The position numbers and the translations under genes were made by a program. The notes under the pieces are model-generated. The model did no database searches, was not told the origin of the DNA, and saw only the letters and a program-made list of their open reading frames with translations. From contig CAXTCF010000124.1 in assembly GCA_964242945.1 (NCBI GenBank), forward strand, positions 1-11,261: a DNA stretch of 11,261 nt, given 5' to 3'. The DNA comes from Mesorhizobium_B sp964242945. Lineage in GTDB: Bacteria; Pseudomonadota; Alphaproteobacteria; Rhizobiales; Rhizobiaceae. Positions 1 through 6,762 of this stretch are shown piece by piece; position 1 is the stretch's first letter, and every line of letters begins with the position of its first letter.

Positions 1-2
1 CC

Positions 3-515
3 CTTCGTTGGGCGGACTCTAGCCATTCTTGGACGAGTTTCAGGGGGTCACGTCACCCAGCACACATCGAGCGCGATCCACAAAGCGGCATCATCGTGGT
101 TGAAGACTACTATCAGGATGGCCTCCTTCACCGGACGGGAAGAGACTTGCCTGCGATGATGCGACGAAACGCTGTTACAGGCGTCGAGGAACTATGGGCG
201 CTTTATCGGCGTGGCATATGTGGACAAAGCTTGAAACACTCTTCCACCGAGGCGGTCGTTGCAAGGGACGGCGCTACTGGCCTGCGTATTCGGGAGGAGA
301 GTTGGCGGCACGGACGCTGTTTCAGGGAGTACCACTTCAAGGATGGCGTCCGACATCGACCAAGCGCTGACGGGCCGGCGGTTACTTTCCGGAGTTCTAC
401 AGATGGTCAGGTCTTGGCCGAGCAGTTTTGGGAACACGGGGTCCGCCTTGACGCTGAACGCCCCCGTCATAGCTTGAAAAAGGGTTCTGAAAGTTCGCTC
501 CATCCAGATCGATGA
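3..515 (+). CDS. MORN-like repeat protein, 5' end beyond the window
   Basis: The frame is open to the left edge, and the codons before the first possible start (GTG at 96) already encode the repeat pattern: PAHIERDPQSGIIVVEDYY is read across 57-113. The real start therefore lies outside the window. About 170 codons are visible. Three or four degenerate units follow a pattern like (G)PAxxxRDxxTGxxxxExWxxxGxxHR, with units near 57-135, 150-225, 246-315 and 330-460. Such DG-xx-HR / GPA units resemble the MORN-like repeats of bacterial YwqK-type and related hypothetical proteins, common in Rhizobiales. Units further right lose some consensus residues, and the C-terminus is short and basic. No catalytic motif or membrane segment is visible. 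The function is unknown; repeats of this kind are usually taken as protein-interaction surfaces and are sometimes immunity-like. I am confident that it is coding and moderately sure of the repeat type. Confidence 0.65.
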   Translation, partial: LRWADSSHSWTSFRGSRHPAHIERDPQSGIIVVEDYYQDGLLHRTGRDLPAMMRRNAVTGVEELWALYRRGICGQSLKHSSTEAVVARDGATGLRIREESWRHGRCFREYHFKDGVRHRPSADGPAVTFRSSTDGQVLAEQFWEHGVRLDAERPRHSLKKGSESSLHPDR

Positions 516-697
516 AATATTTTTCTCGATAGTTCTCGGAATATATCAGGATTTTCTCCGATCTTAGTTTCGAATATTGCAAATAATATCGAGATCAGAA
601 GAAAAATATTATTTACGAGGACTTCATATCACTGAACGAAAGTGATCGGATATCTCTCGTCAACCTGAGCCTTTGCTCCAGACGAGGAAGTTAGTTC
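516..697. promoter_or_regulatory. AT-rich intergenic control region with two inverted repeats
   Basis: This gap between the repeat-protein gene and the helix-turn-helix gene is clearly AT-richer than the rest of the window. It holds a perfect 9-bp inverted repeat (aaataatat at 581-589, atattattt at 606-614, 16-nt loop). Nearer the gene is a perfect 6-bp dyad (atcact 628-633, agtgat 641-646, 7-nt spacer). Their position upstream of a DNA-binding protein gene fits a promoter with operators, possibly for autoregulation. I cannot assign -35/-10 boxes with confidence. Confidence 0.4.
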
Positions 698-1009
698 ATG
701 AGACCTCTGATAGATAAATACGGCCCGAAGCTGGTCGGGTGCGAAGAAATCGGAAGATATTTCGGAGAAGATTGGCGGCTCATCCAGAGACTGGTCCTGA
801 CGGGGCGATTTCCGGCATTCCGCCTCGGCGGCCGCGTCATCAGCTTCGAACGCGTGATCGACATCTGGGTTGCTGCAAACTTACTCTCGGCCATGAGCGG
901 GCGAACGCTGGACCCCCAGACTGTCATCGATGAGTTGATGGCCGAAGTCGCCATGGATCTTCGCGAGCTGCAAGCCCACATCAACAAGCGTAGCGCCTCG
1001 GGCGACTAG
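698..1009 (+). CDS. Small excisionase/AlpA-like helix-turn-helix protein
   Basis: A 103-aa protein. ATG 698 is supported by the Shine-Dalgarno AGGAAG at 685-690 (7-nt spacer). Residues about 14-57 look like a winged helix-turn-helix of the excisionase/MerR-like type: a first helix (EEIGRYFG), a second (RLIQRLVLTGRFP), then the wing AFRLGGRVISF and a terminal VIDIWV. This parallels the usual xIYRLIREGKLPAFRLGGRWRI pattern of 'excisionase family' DNA-binding domains. Residues 60-103 are a helical acidic tail of unknown role. Such proteins act as recombination directionality factors or as small transcriptional regulators on mobile elements. No integrase is visible beside it, so a regulator role is equally possible. 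The upstream dyads could be its operators. Confidence 0.6.
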   Translation: MRPLIDKYGPKLVGCEEIGRYFGEDWRLIQRLVLTGRFPAFRLGGRVISFERVIDIWVAANLLSAMSGRTLDPQTVIDELMAEVAMDLRELQAHINKRSASGD

Positions 1010-1166
1010 TCGACCTTGGTTGGAGTATGCGCCACTCCCATGGTTTATGGCCGCAGTTCCCGCGCTGGTGCGTGCAGTGCACAAGCGGAGAGAGTTGCGG
1101 CCGACATCACTGGAGAAATCCCTCCATCATGCCTCCGGTAATACCATTTGGATAAAGGGAAAGTGT

Positions 1167-1202
1167 CGATCTGCGCTTCCCTAAAGCTATAGGCGCAGAT
1201 CG
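1167..1202. repeat. Perfect 10-bp inverted repeat
   Basis: cgatctgcgc (1167-1176) is exactly complementary to gcgcagatcg (1193-1202), with a 16-nt spacer. It lies 158 bp after the helix-turn-helix gene, outside any gene. There is no T-run after the right arm, so it does not look like a standard intrinsic terminator. A protein-binding dyad or recombination-related site is possible. Confidence 0.6.
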
Positions 1203-1556
1203 GCTCTGACGGCAAGAAGCGTTCACCGGCCAATATCGCGGCAACCGGACTTTTGCTTCATGCTATAGTCTAATGCTGGTCCCTGTGATTGGCGCTCCGA
1301 CAGCGCTGCAACAGAAACATCGTAGAGCCGAGCGCCCGCGGTCTGAGTAGCACCGAGATGATAACCAGACCAATTAAGGCGATGCAGCATGTTGCCTCGT
1401 CCTACAAGCAATTGCCGGCCTTTGCGGTCGGCGCTCCGTGAGTGCTGCGGTAAACCCAGCACGTAGTCGAAGACTTTTCACGCCTTGAACGCCTTCGCGC
1501 CGCGGCGGGGGCGGCCGCAGCAACCCCCCCCGCCCCGCCACCCCCCCCCGCGGGCC

Positions 1557-1566
1557 NNNNNNNNNN
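1557..1566. other. Run of 10 N (assembly gap)
   Basis: Ten undetermined bases join two C-rich flanks: C8 and C9 runs just left of the gap, and a CCCC...CCCCGGGGGG stretch on the right. The true gap length is unknown. Gene order across this point rests on scaffolding alone, and the flanking homopolymers may contain base-call errors. Confidence 0.95.
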
Positions 1567-1675
1567 CCCCGTTGCACCGCTTGCCCCGGGGGGCTGCCCC
1601 GCGGGAGCTACCCCGCGCGCCCGGGATCCGGACGCGCGGCGCAATTTCCCAATCAATGAACAGAAGGAGACTGAC

Positions 1676-3157
1676 ATGGCTAAACCCGCCAACATCAACT
1701 TCGACAGCGCGTTCTACGCGCCTGGGGCTAACGCCGCGCTCGACCGCACCGAAGAGGTGCTTTCGCAATACAGGGTGTTGGAGAAGGCCACCGAAGCCGG
1801 GCGTCGCAACGAGCCGCTGACGACCGACGAATCCCTTGACGACACGCAGCTTGCGCTGATCGAGGAAAGTCAGAGCGTCATCGCCCAGCTGGGCAGGGCT
1901 TCGCGCAACGAGGTGAGCGAACGCATTGACGAGATGCGCGATCTCGTTCCAACCCCGCTGAACACCGGTCTCGAACGCGCCGCCGTCCAGCGGGCCGTCG
2001 TCGAGACCGAAAGCGCGCATGGCGACGACTTCGCCCGCGCCCACGGTAATCGTGATGTGCGGCTGGGCGAGCTTAGGGGTTTCGAGGAAGAGAACGGCCT
2101 GACGCCGTTTTCGGCGAACTACAGCGACGATCTTTTCATGACTCTCAGTTGGCTGATCGTCATCGTCATTCTGGAGGGCGTCTTCAACGCCTTCCAGTTT
2201 CAGGAGCTTCAGGCGGGCGGCTTGGTCGGCGGCTTGATCCTGGCGCTGGGGGTCGGCGCCGCCAACGTGCTGCTCGGCGTCGGCACCGGCTTCTTTGGGT
2301 GGCGCCTGCTGCGGCACGTCAGCCCGCGCATGAAGCTGCTCGGCTTGATCGTCACGGTCACGTTGATGACGGGCGCTTTGGCTATGCATCTTGCCCTCGG
2401 CGATCTGCGCGAAGCTATCGGCAGCGGCAACGGCACGGCGATCGACTTCCTGGTGATCCTGAAGCCCTGGCGCTGGTTCGACTATACGAGCGTGTCGCCG
2501 TTCGTGATGGTGGCGGTCGGCATCGCGACGTTCGTGCTTGCGGCCATGAAGTGCGCCGGCGGCTCGCACAGCGTCTGCTCGAGCTATTGGGGTCATGACA
2601 CGCTCGACCGCCGGTTCCGCGAGGCGGAGGCCGAAGTCGACGATGCCCGCGCCAATCTCCGTGACGCCGTGCAGAACGCCTATGAGGCGGAGAGGGCGAA
2701 GGTTCGGACGCGGTTCGAGGAAAGCCGCGACGACGTGACCGAGCTTCGCCGTCTGCGCGGCGAAGCGCTGAGCATCGCGCGCAGGCTGGACGACTCCGTC
2801 ACCGACGAGATCGGCCGGCAGGACATCTGGCTGCGCAAGTACCGCGACCGCAACCGCGCAGTGCGCACCAGCCCGGCACCGGCCTATTTCGAGCGCTTTC
2901 CCGACTTCTCGGCCCTGCGGTCCGTCCGGCTCGACACGGCCGAGCTCGATGCCCTAGCGGCGCGGGCCGAGCAGGTCCTGGCCGAGAACGAGGCCCGCCT
3001 GATCGAGCTCGAAGAGACGACGCTCGCCGACCAGATCGCCGCTTTGGAACTGCTGCTTGGCACCGAGACTGCGATCAAGGACCGTGCGTTGCGCAACCTC
3101 GCGCAGGATCGCGACGTCCCCGGACCGACCGCCAAGCGCCGTCGTCCGGCCGCGTGA
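1676..3157 (+). CDS. Four-helix membrane protein with long helical C-terminal domain, unknown function
   Basis: A 493-aa protein. ATG 1676 follows AAGGAGA (1664-1670) with a 5-nt spacer. Residues 1-150 are hydrophilic and acidic, mostly helical. Four hydrophobic segments follow, at about 153-174, 182-210, 220-241 and 275-293. Residues 305-480 are charged and heptad-like, rich in Ala, Glu and Arg, broken by a Pro-containing loop near 399-410. The C-terminus is basic (AKRRRP). Both ends are probably cytoplasmic if the four helices are correct. I recognise no catalytic motif. It is the first gene of the operon and overlaps or abuts the next one, so the products probably work together. Its membrane-plus-coiled-coil build fits a scaffold or tether beside the coupling protein encoded downstream; that is inference from context. 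It is surely a gene, of unknown function. Confidence 0.85.
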   Translation: MAKPANINFDSAFYAPGANAALDRTEEVLSQYRVLEKATEAGRRNEPLTTDESLDDTQLALIEESQSVIAQLGRASRNEVSERIDEMRDLVPTPLNTGLERAAVQRAVVETESAHGDDFARAHGNRDVRLGELRGFEEENGLTPFSANYSDDLFMTLSWLIVIVILEGVFNAFQFQELQAGGLVGGLILALGVGAANVLLGVGTGFFGWRLLRHVSPRMKLLGLIVTVTLMTGALAMHLALGDLREAIGSGNGTAIDFLVILKPWRWFDYTSVSPFVMVAVGIATFVLAAMKCAGGSHSVCSSYWGHDTLDRRFREAEAEVDDARANLRDAVQNAYEAERAKVRTRFEESRDDVTELRRLRGEALSIARRLDDSVTDEIGRQDIWLRKYRDRNRAVRTSPAPAYFERFPDFSALRSVRLDTAELDALAARAEQVLAENEARLIELEETTLADQIAALELLLGTETAIKDRALRNLAQDRDVPGPTAKRRRPAA

Positions 3158-3168
3158 GGGAGATCGTC

Positions 3169-4119
3169 ATGCGCACGGGCTCTCGTCTCAGAACAGCCCG
3201 CGGCGTTGGCCGCGGGCGCGTCATTCGCCTCTTCGCTCTGTGGGGTTTCATTCTGGCCTCCGCTGGGGGACTGGGAATGGCTGCGATGACCATGATCGGG
3301 CGCCCGCCCGATCCGGTCGCGCTCTGCCGTAAGGGCGGCCCGGTGGCGGCAAGCACCGTGGTGCTCGTCGACACCACCGACGCGCTGTCGGACATCCAGC
3401 GCCGGCGGCTGGAAACGACGATCGCGGCCGAGAGAGATCGCCTGTCGAGCGGGGGGCGGCTGTCGGTCCTCGCCATCAGCGCCCTGTCACCGGACGAACC
3501 CGTCGAGATCGCGTCACTGTGCGATCCCGGCAATGCGTCGGACGTCAATCCCCTGTTCCAGACCGAAAGCCGGGCACAGGCAAGGTTCGCCGACGAGTTC
3601 GACAAGCCGTTGGCGCAGGCGATCGACCAAGCGGCCCGCGGATCGGTGGCCGACAGGTCGCCGATCATCGAAAGCATGTCGGGCACCCTGAACCGCCCCG
3701 ACTTCGATACACGCACGATCAACCGGCGGTTGGTCGTGATCTCCGACATGCTGGAATATCGCAAGGGAGGGTATTCGCAACTGAAGGGTGGCGACCTCTG
3801 GCGCGGCTATGTCGCGTCAGGCCTGTGCGAGCGGGCACTGCTCGACCTGCGCGGCGTCTCGGTGGCGATCGACTATCTGGCCCGCCCTGCCTATGCGGGC
3901 GCGCAAGGCGAGGCACACCGGAGCTTCTGGCGACGACTGCTGACTGAAGCCGGCGCTGCGGACGTCACATTCGTCGGCAGATCGGAAGATGCCTTGGCGC
4001 AATCGGTCAGCACCGGCATCGAACCGGATGCTTCGGCGGAAACGCGCGTCGTTTCCAAGCTGAAGAAGCAGCGTGCCAAGACCAAGTCGGGCAAGCCGTC
4101 GCAGCGGAGGCGCAAATGA
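3169..4119 (+). CDS. Membrane-anchored von Willebrand A-like protein
   Basis: A 316-aa protein from ATG 3169. An earlier in-frame GTG at 3154 overlaps the previous stop, but AGGGAG at 3157-3162 sits 6 nt before the ATG, so I prefer the ATG. A basic N-terminus is followed by one hydrophobic segment (about 19-44), then a probably periplasmic domain starting with the beta strand STVVLVDTTDALS (62-74). This resembles the first MIDAS loop of vWA domains (canonical DxSxS), with D68, T69/T70 and S74. SPIIE near 164-168 could supply the second MIDAS residue, and VVISDMLE (189-196) gives a D193 like the third MIDAS aspartate. Cysteines at 53, 118 and 220 could be disulfides. The C-terminus (295-316) is strongly basic. 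vWA domains mediate metal-dependent protein binding. It overlaps the next gene by ATGA, so the two are likely translated together. Confidence 0.75.
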   Translation: MRTGSRLRTARGVGRGRVIRLFALWGFILASAGGLGMAAMTMIGRPPDPVALCRKGGPVAASTVVLVDTTDALSDIQRRRLETTIAAERDRLSSGGRLSVLAISALSPDEPVEIASLCDPGNASDVNPLFQTESRAQARFADEFDKPLAQAIDQAARGSVADRSPIIESMSGTLNRPDFDTRTINRRLVVISDMLEYRKGGYSQLKGGDLWRGYVASGLCERALLDLRGVSVAIDYLARPAYAGAQGEAHRSFWRRLLTEAGAADVTFVGRSEDALAQSVSTGIEPDASAETRVVSKLKKQRAKTKSGKPSQRRRK

Positions 4120-4400
4120 TCGGCTTCGTTCTGCGTGCTTTGTTCAGCCTGACGTTCGCGATTGTCCGGCTTGCCATGCGGCTCAGCTTCCAGCTCGGCT
4201 GGCTCGCCGGACGCCTGCTCGTCGCAGCGATCGGCGCCCTTGTCCGCGCGGCGAGCAGTGTTAGCCGCCGTTCGGCAACCGCCGCTCACCGGCCGCCGGT
4301 GATGACGTGGAGCGAACACGACCACGGTCGGCGCGGCAAGTCGCGCCGACCAGCGGCGAGCACTGCGCCGAGGCCTTTGCGCCCTCGTCGGCGCCGCTGA
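4116..4400 (+). CDS. Small basic membrane protein
   Basis: A 94-aa protein whose ATG overlaps the preceding stop (ATGA at 4116-4119), indicating translational coupling. Residues 3-47 are hydrophobic and amphipathic with spaced arginines (FVLRALFSLTFAIVRLAMRL...), enough for one or two membrane helices. Residues 48-94 are hydrophilic, low complexity and very basic, ending in RPRRRR; they could contact DNA, membrane phospholipid or an acidic partner. No family is recognised. The next gene on this strand begins 206 bp later, after two hairpins, so this may be the last cistron of the first transcript. Confidence 0.7.
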   Translation: MIGFVLRALFSLTFAIVRLAMRLSFQLGWLAGRLLVAAIGALVRAASSVSRRSATAAHRPPVMTWSEHDHGRRGKSRRPAASTAPRPLRPRRRR

Positions 4401-4404
4401 TCAT

Positions 4405-4451
4405 CGAGGGGCGAGGTAGGGGCTGCTCGTAGAGCAGCCCACGAACCCTCG
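4405..4451 (+). terminator. Nested stem-loop, possible terminator or attenuator
   Basis: An inner perfect 9-bp stem, gggctgctc (4420-4428) and gagcagccc (4432-4440), has a 3-nt loop. It lies inside an outer 6-bp stem, cgaggg (4405-4410) with ccctcg (4446-4451). It starts 5 bases after the stop of the small membrane protein gene. No clear T-tract follows, so it could be a weak or factor-assisted terminator, an mRNA-stabilising end, or a control point between the two halves of the operon. Confidence 0.5.
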
Positions 4452-4514
4452 TCCTTCATCACGGCAGAAAGCGCGCGTGAGCTGTGGGCCGCGCCGGGTC
4501 GCACAACGGTGTAT

Positions 4515-4531
4515 GAGAAAGCAACTTTCTC
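4515..4531 (+). promoter_or_regulatory. Short hairpin in the leader of the coupling-protein gene
   Basis: gagaaag (4515-4521), loop caa, then ctttctc (4525-4531): a perfect 7-bp stem with a 3-nt loop, 75 bp before the coupling-protein start. It is followed by ccccggtttt, which gives a weak terminator-like tail. A regulatory role is possible but unproven. Confidence 0.3.
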
Positions 4532-4606
4532 CCCGGTTTTGCAGCTGACCTTCGGTGGCGCGTCGGGATCAAAGTACTGCATCCAACTTCGGACAGGGCG
4601 CCCTTC

Positions 4607-6601
4607 ATGATTAAGCTCTCTAGGCAGGGGCCGCGCGAGCGGCGCCGGCTGCTGTTCTGGCTTTCGGGCACGACGTCGTCATTGGCCGTCATCGCTTGGT
4701 CGGCTCAGAACGCCAGCATCGCCGATAGATCACGTTTCGGATGCTTGGCCGCGTTCGCCGCAATCAGCGTGGCGGGTGCGTTCGCCATCACCGCCACGTG
4801 GCGCCGGTGGCGCGAGGCGAAGTCGAAGCTTAGCGTCGACGATGCGCCGAAGCCGATGCAGGTGGCCATGCAATACCTGCTCGATGAGCGGCGTACGGCT
4901 TGGAGTGGGGTACAGACCGGCGCGTTGATCGGGGTCGCGGCGACCTTCGGCTGGGTCATCGTCCAATGGCCGCAAGCGGCAGCTCTAGCCGGGATGCGGC
5001 CGGCCTGCGCGGCTGTCGCAACCCTGGGCTTCGCCGCTGCGATCCTTTTGCCACTCCGGCATCGCGGATCTTTCGTCAACGTCCGGTTCCTGCGGACCTA
5101 TCTGCGGCAGCAGAGCCGGTTCGCCGGCTTCCGGCCGCTGTCGATGCGCGCCGCACGGCGCCGCATGCGCGACCTGACCGGTCTAGCAGTCAGGCGAGTT
5201 CGAAAAGGTGTCCGCGCCGCAGGCTTCGACTGGACCTGGGAGGATTTCACGAAGGGCATGCTGGTGCTCGGCCAGCCGGGGTCAGGAAAGACGAATGCCG
5301 TAATTTCCACGATTTTGCACTTGCTGTTCGAGATGCTGCATAGGCAGGGTTTCTCGGCCTTCGTCCAGGACATCAAGGGTGACTACGGGGCTGCCCTGAA
5401 GCGGCTCTGCGAGACCTACGGCCTGGGCGCCCGCCTCTGCGTCTTCGATCTGAGGGCCGATCCGGCAACGCGCGGCACAAGGGATGCTGTCGTCTTCAAC
5501 CCGCTCGACACCGACGAACCGGCGCTCGAAGTGGTGTCCAGCCTCATCGAAGCGTCCAAGATGCTAGGCCTCAAGAGTAACGAGAGCTTCTTTTTGGATA
5601 GCGCGAAGCTCATGGCGGTGAGCTTCTTGACGCTGCTTCGTGCCGGGCTGCCCGACGACGAACCGCCGTCGATCGAGCATTTTCCGAAGTTGGCTCTCGA
5701 ACTCTCGCGGCCCGCCGAGACGGTGACGGAAGACGGCGAGGTCATCGGCCACTGGCCGTTCTTCGACAGCCTTTGCGCGCGCATCCGTGAGCGTCACACA
5801 GGGGTCTCGGTGCCCACGCCGATCGCCGAAGCGCTCGATTACGTTTTCGAGGAATACGCGCAGATGCCTGACAGGCAACGCGCTGGTGTCGTCGGTACGC
5901 TCCGGCAATTGACCCTCGACCTGATGGCCGAGCCGGCAAGGCATTTCCTGACCGGCCGCACGACGATCTCCATGGAGCGGATCGTCGACGAGAACTGCAT
6001 CCTCTACGTCCACGCGCCGGAATCGCGGAATCCACGTCAGTCGATGCTGGTCAATCTGATCCTGAAGGCCGCCTATCAGCGGACGATCCGGCGAAAGAAG
6101 CTGCGCGGGGCGTCGCCGTCCTTCATGATGGCCGACGAGTTCCACAATCTCTGGGCGCCCGGACCGACCGGTGACAGCCAGTTCTTCTCGCTGTCGCGCG
6201 AGAACAACCATGCCAACATCGTCGCCTGCCAGAACCTGCCGCTGCTCTATCAGCGAACCGCCAACAAGGCGGAAGTCACGAGCATGCTCGGCAATCTCGC
6301 CGTCAAGGTCTTCCTGCGCAACACCGAACCCGACACCAACGCGTTCGCTTCAAAGCTGTTCGGCGAGATGACCAGCATCGTAATAGCGCCGAGCGAGGCT
6401 GCCTCGCTTGGCGGGATCTTGCGCAGGAATACCACCCATTACGCGCGCTCGACGGCCAAGGTCCCGGTAGTTTCGGCCGAGACATTCACCACGCTCGCCG
6501 TACCCGCTCCTGACGAGCCGTTCACGGAAACCATCGTGCATCTGGCAACGCGCGCGGAAACAGAGCGGCTGAGACTGTTCTGGAAGGTGCATCCGCTGTG
6601 A
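4607..6601 (+). CDS. TraG/VirD4-type coupling protein (conjugative DNA-transfer ATPase)
   Basis: A 664-aa type IV coupling protein, the hexameric inner-membrane ATPase that links the relaxosome to a type IV secretion channel. Hydrophobic segments lie at about 15-32, 44-64, 102-121 and 130-150, so it has four rather than the usual two N-terminal helices. Walker A is GQPGSGKT at residues 222-229. The Walker B-like strand SFMMADEFHN has D510 and E511, and is followed by the TraG/TraD C-terminal region (QFFSLSRENNHANIVACQNL) typical of the 'TraM recognition' domain. Its length is normal for the family. The ATG at 4607 has only a weak AGGG upstream. An open frame ending TGA at 4608-4610 overlaps it, so coupling to an upstream small reading frame is conceivable. 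The relaxase operon on the other strand supplies the likely cargo. No VirB4-like ATPase is present, so a helper secretion system is presumably needed. Confidence 0.93.
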   Translation: MIKLSRQGPRERRRLLFWLSGTTSSLAVIAWSAQNASIADRSRFGCLAAFAAISVAGAFAITATWRRWREAKSKLSVDDAPKPMQVAMQYLLDERRTAWSGVQTGALIGVAATFGWVIVQWPQAAALAGMRPACAAVATLGFAAAILLPLRHRGSFVNVRFLRTYLRQQSRFAGFRPLSMRAARRRMRDLTGLAVRRVRKGVRAAGFDWTWEDFTKGMLVLGQPGSGKTNAVISTILHLLFEMLHRQGFSAFVQDIKGDYGAALKRLCETYGLGARLCVFDLRADPATRGTRDAVVFNPLDTDEPALEVVSSLIEASKMLGLKSNESFFLDSAKLMAVSFLTLLRAGLPDDEPPSIEHFPKLALELSRPAETVTEDGEVIGHWPFFDSLCARIRERHTGVSVPTPIAEALDYVFEEYAQMPDRQRAGVVGTLRQLTLDLMAEPARHFLTGRTTISMERIVDENCILYVHAPESRNPRQSMLVNLILKAAYQRTIRRKKLRGASPSFMMADEFHNLWAPGPTGDSQFFSLSRENNHANIVACQNLPLLYQRTANKAEVTSMLGNLAVKVFLRNTEPDTNAFASKLFGEMTSIVIAPSEAASLGGILRRNTTHYARSTAKVPVVSAETFTTLAVPAPDEPFTETIVHLATRAETERLRLFWKVHPL

Positions 6602-6735
6602 CCGCCATGAGGATCATGCCGCTGACCGCCGTCTTGATCGGCGTGTTCGCCTGGCTCGCCGTTGCGACCCTGCACGACCTGCTGGCGCCGGTCTTCGGCC
6701 TGATCGCTCCGGCCTTCCGGTGGATGTTTCCCTGA
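6598..6735 (+). CDS. Very small membrane protein (45 aa)
   Basis: The GTG at 6598 overlaps the coupling-protein stop (GTGA) and has GGAAGG at 6582-6587, 10 nt upstream. An internal ATG at 6607 would give 42 aa but lacks a binding site. The product is almost entirely hydrophobic, with one helix around residues 9-27 (LTAVLIGVFAWLAVATLHD) and a second short nonpolar stretch to the FRWMFP end. No family is recognised. The overlap and the tight spacing on both sides suggest a real cistron working beside the coupling protein, for example as a small membrane partner. Confidence 0.6.
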   Translation: MTAMRIMPLTAVLIGVFAWLAVATLHDLLAPVFGLIAPAFRWMFP

Positions 6736-6762
6736 CACCCCCTTTGGCAGACGGAGACGTTC

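Larger units (their letters stand above)
1010..1675. other. Gene-free stretch with C-tracts and assembly gap
   Basis: I see no convincing gene here. The open frames are short, lack repeat or family signatures and have no good ribosome binding site. The stretch contains a perfect 10-bp inverted repeat (1167-1202), a short direct repeat of ggcgctccg (1291-1299 and 1430-1438), and from about 1500 an extremely GC-rich, plus-strand C-biased segment. That segment is interrupted by 10 N and continues to about 1640. The leader of the following operon, including its Shine-Dalgarno, starts around 1640. Any promoter for that operon would lie here or in the gap, but I cannot point to one. Confidence 0.5.

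Noticed and set aside
1045..1462. Short minus-strand frames (62 and 79 codons) in the gene-free stretch
   Set aside because: No start context and no recognisable motif; I could not match them to a transposase or regulator.
1511..1629. NotI-like gcggccgc and BamHI-like ggatcc sites beside the gap as traces of cloning vector
   Set aside because: Such sites are expected by chance in GC-rich DNA, and no vector sequence is recognisable.
1478..2596. Long minus-strand open frame (372 codons) across the gap
   Set aside because: It runs antisense to the 493-aa gene, reads through the N run, is rich in His, Arg and Gln repeats typical of a shadow frame, and has no binding site.
3075..3764. Minus-strand 229-codon frame
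   Set aside because: It is antisense to the vWA-like gene, and its Ser/Arg-rich composition is typical of shadow frames.
5564..6211. Minus-strand 215-codon frame
   Set aside because: It is antisense to the coupling protein, whose Walker motifs are clear.
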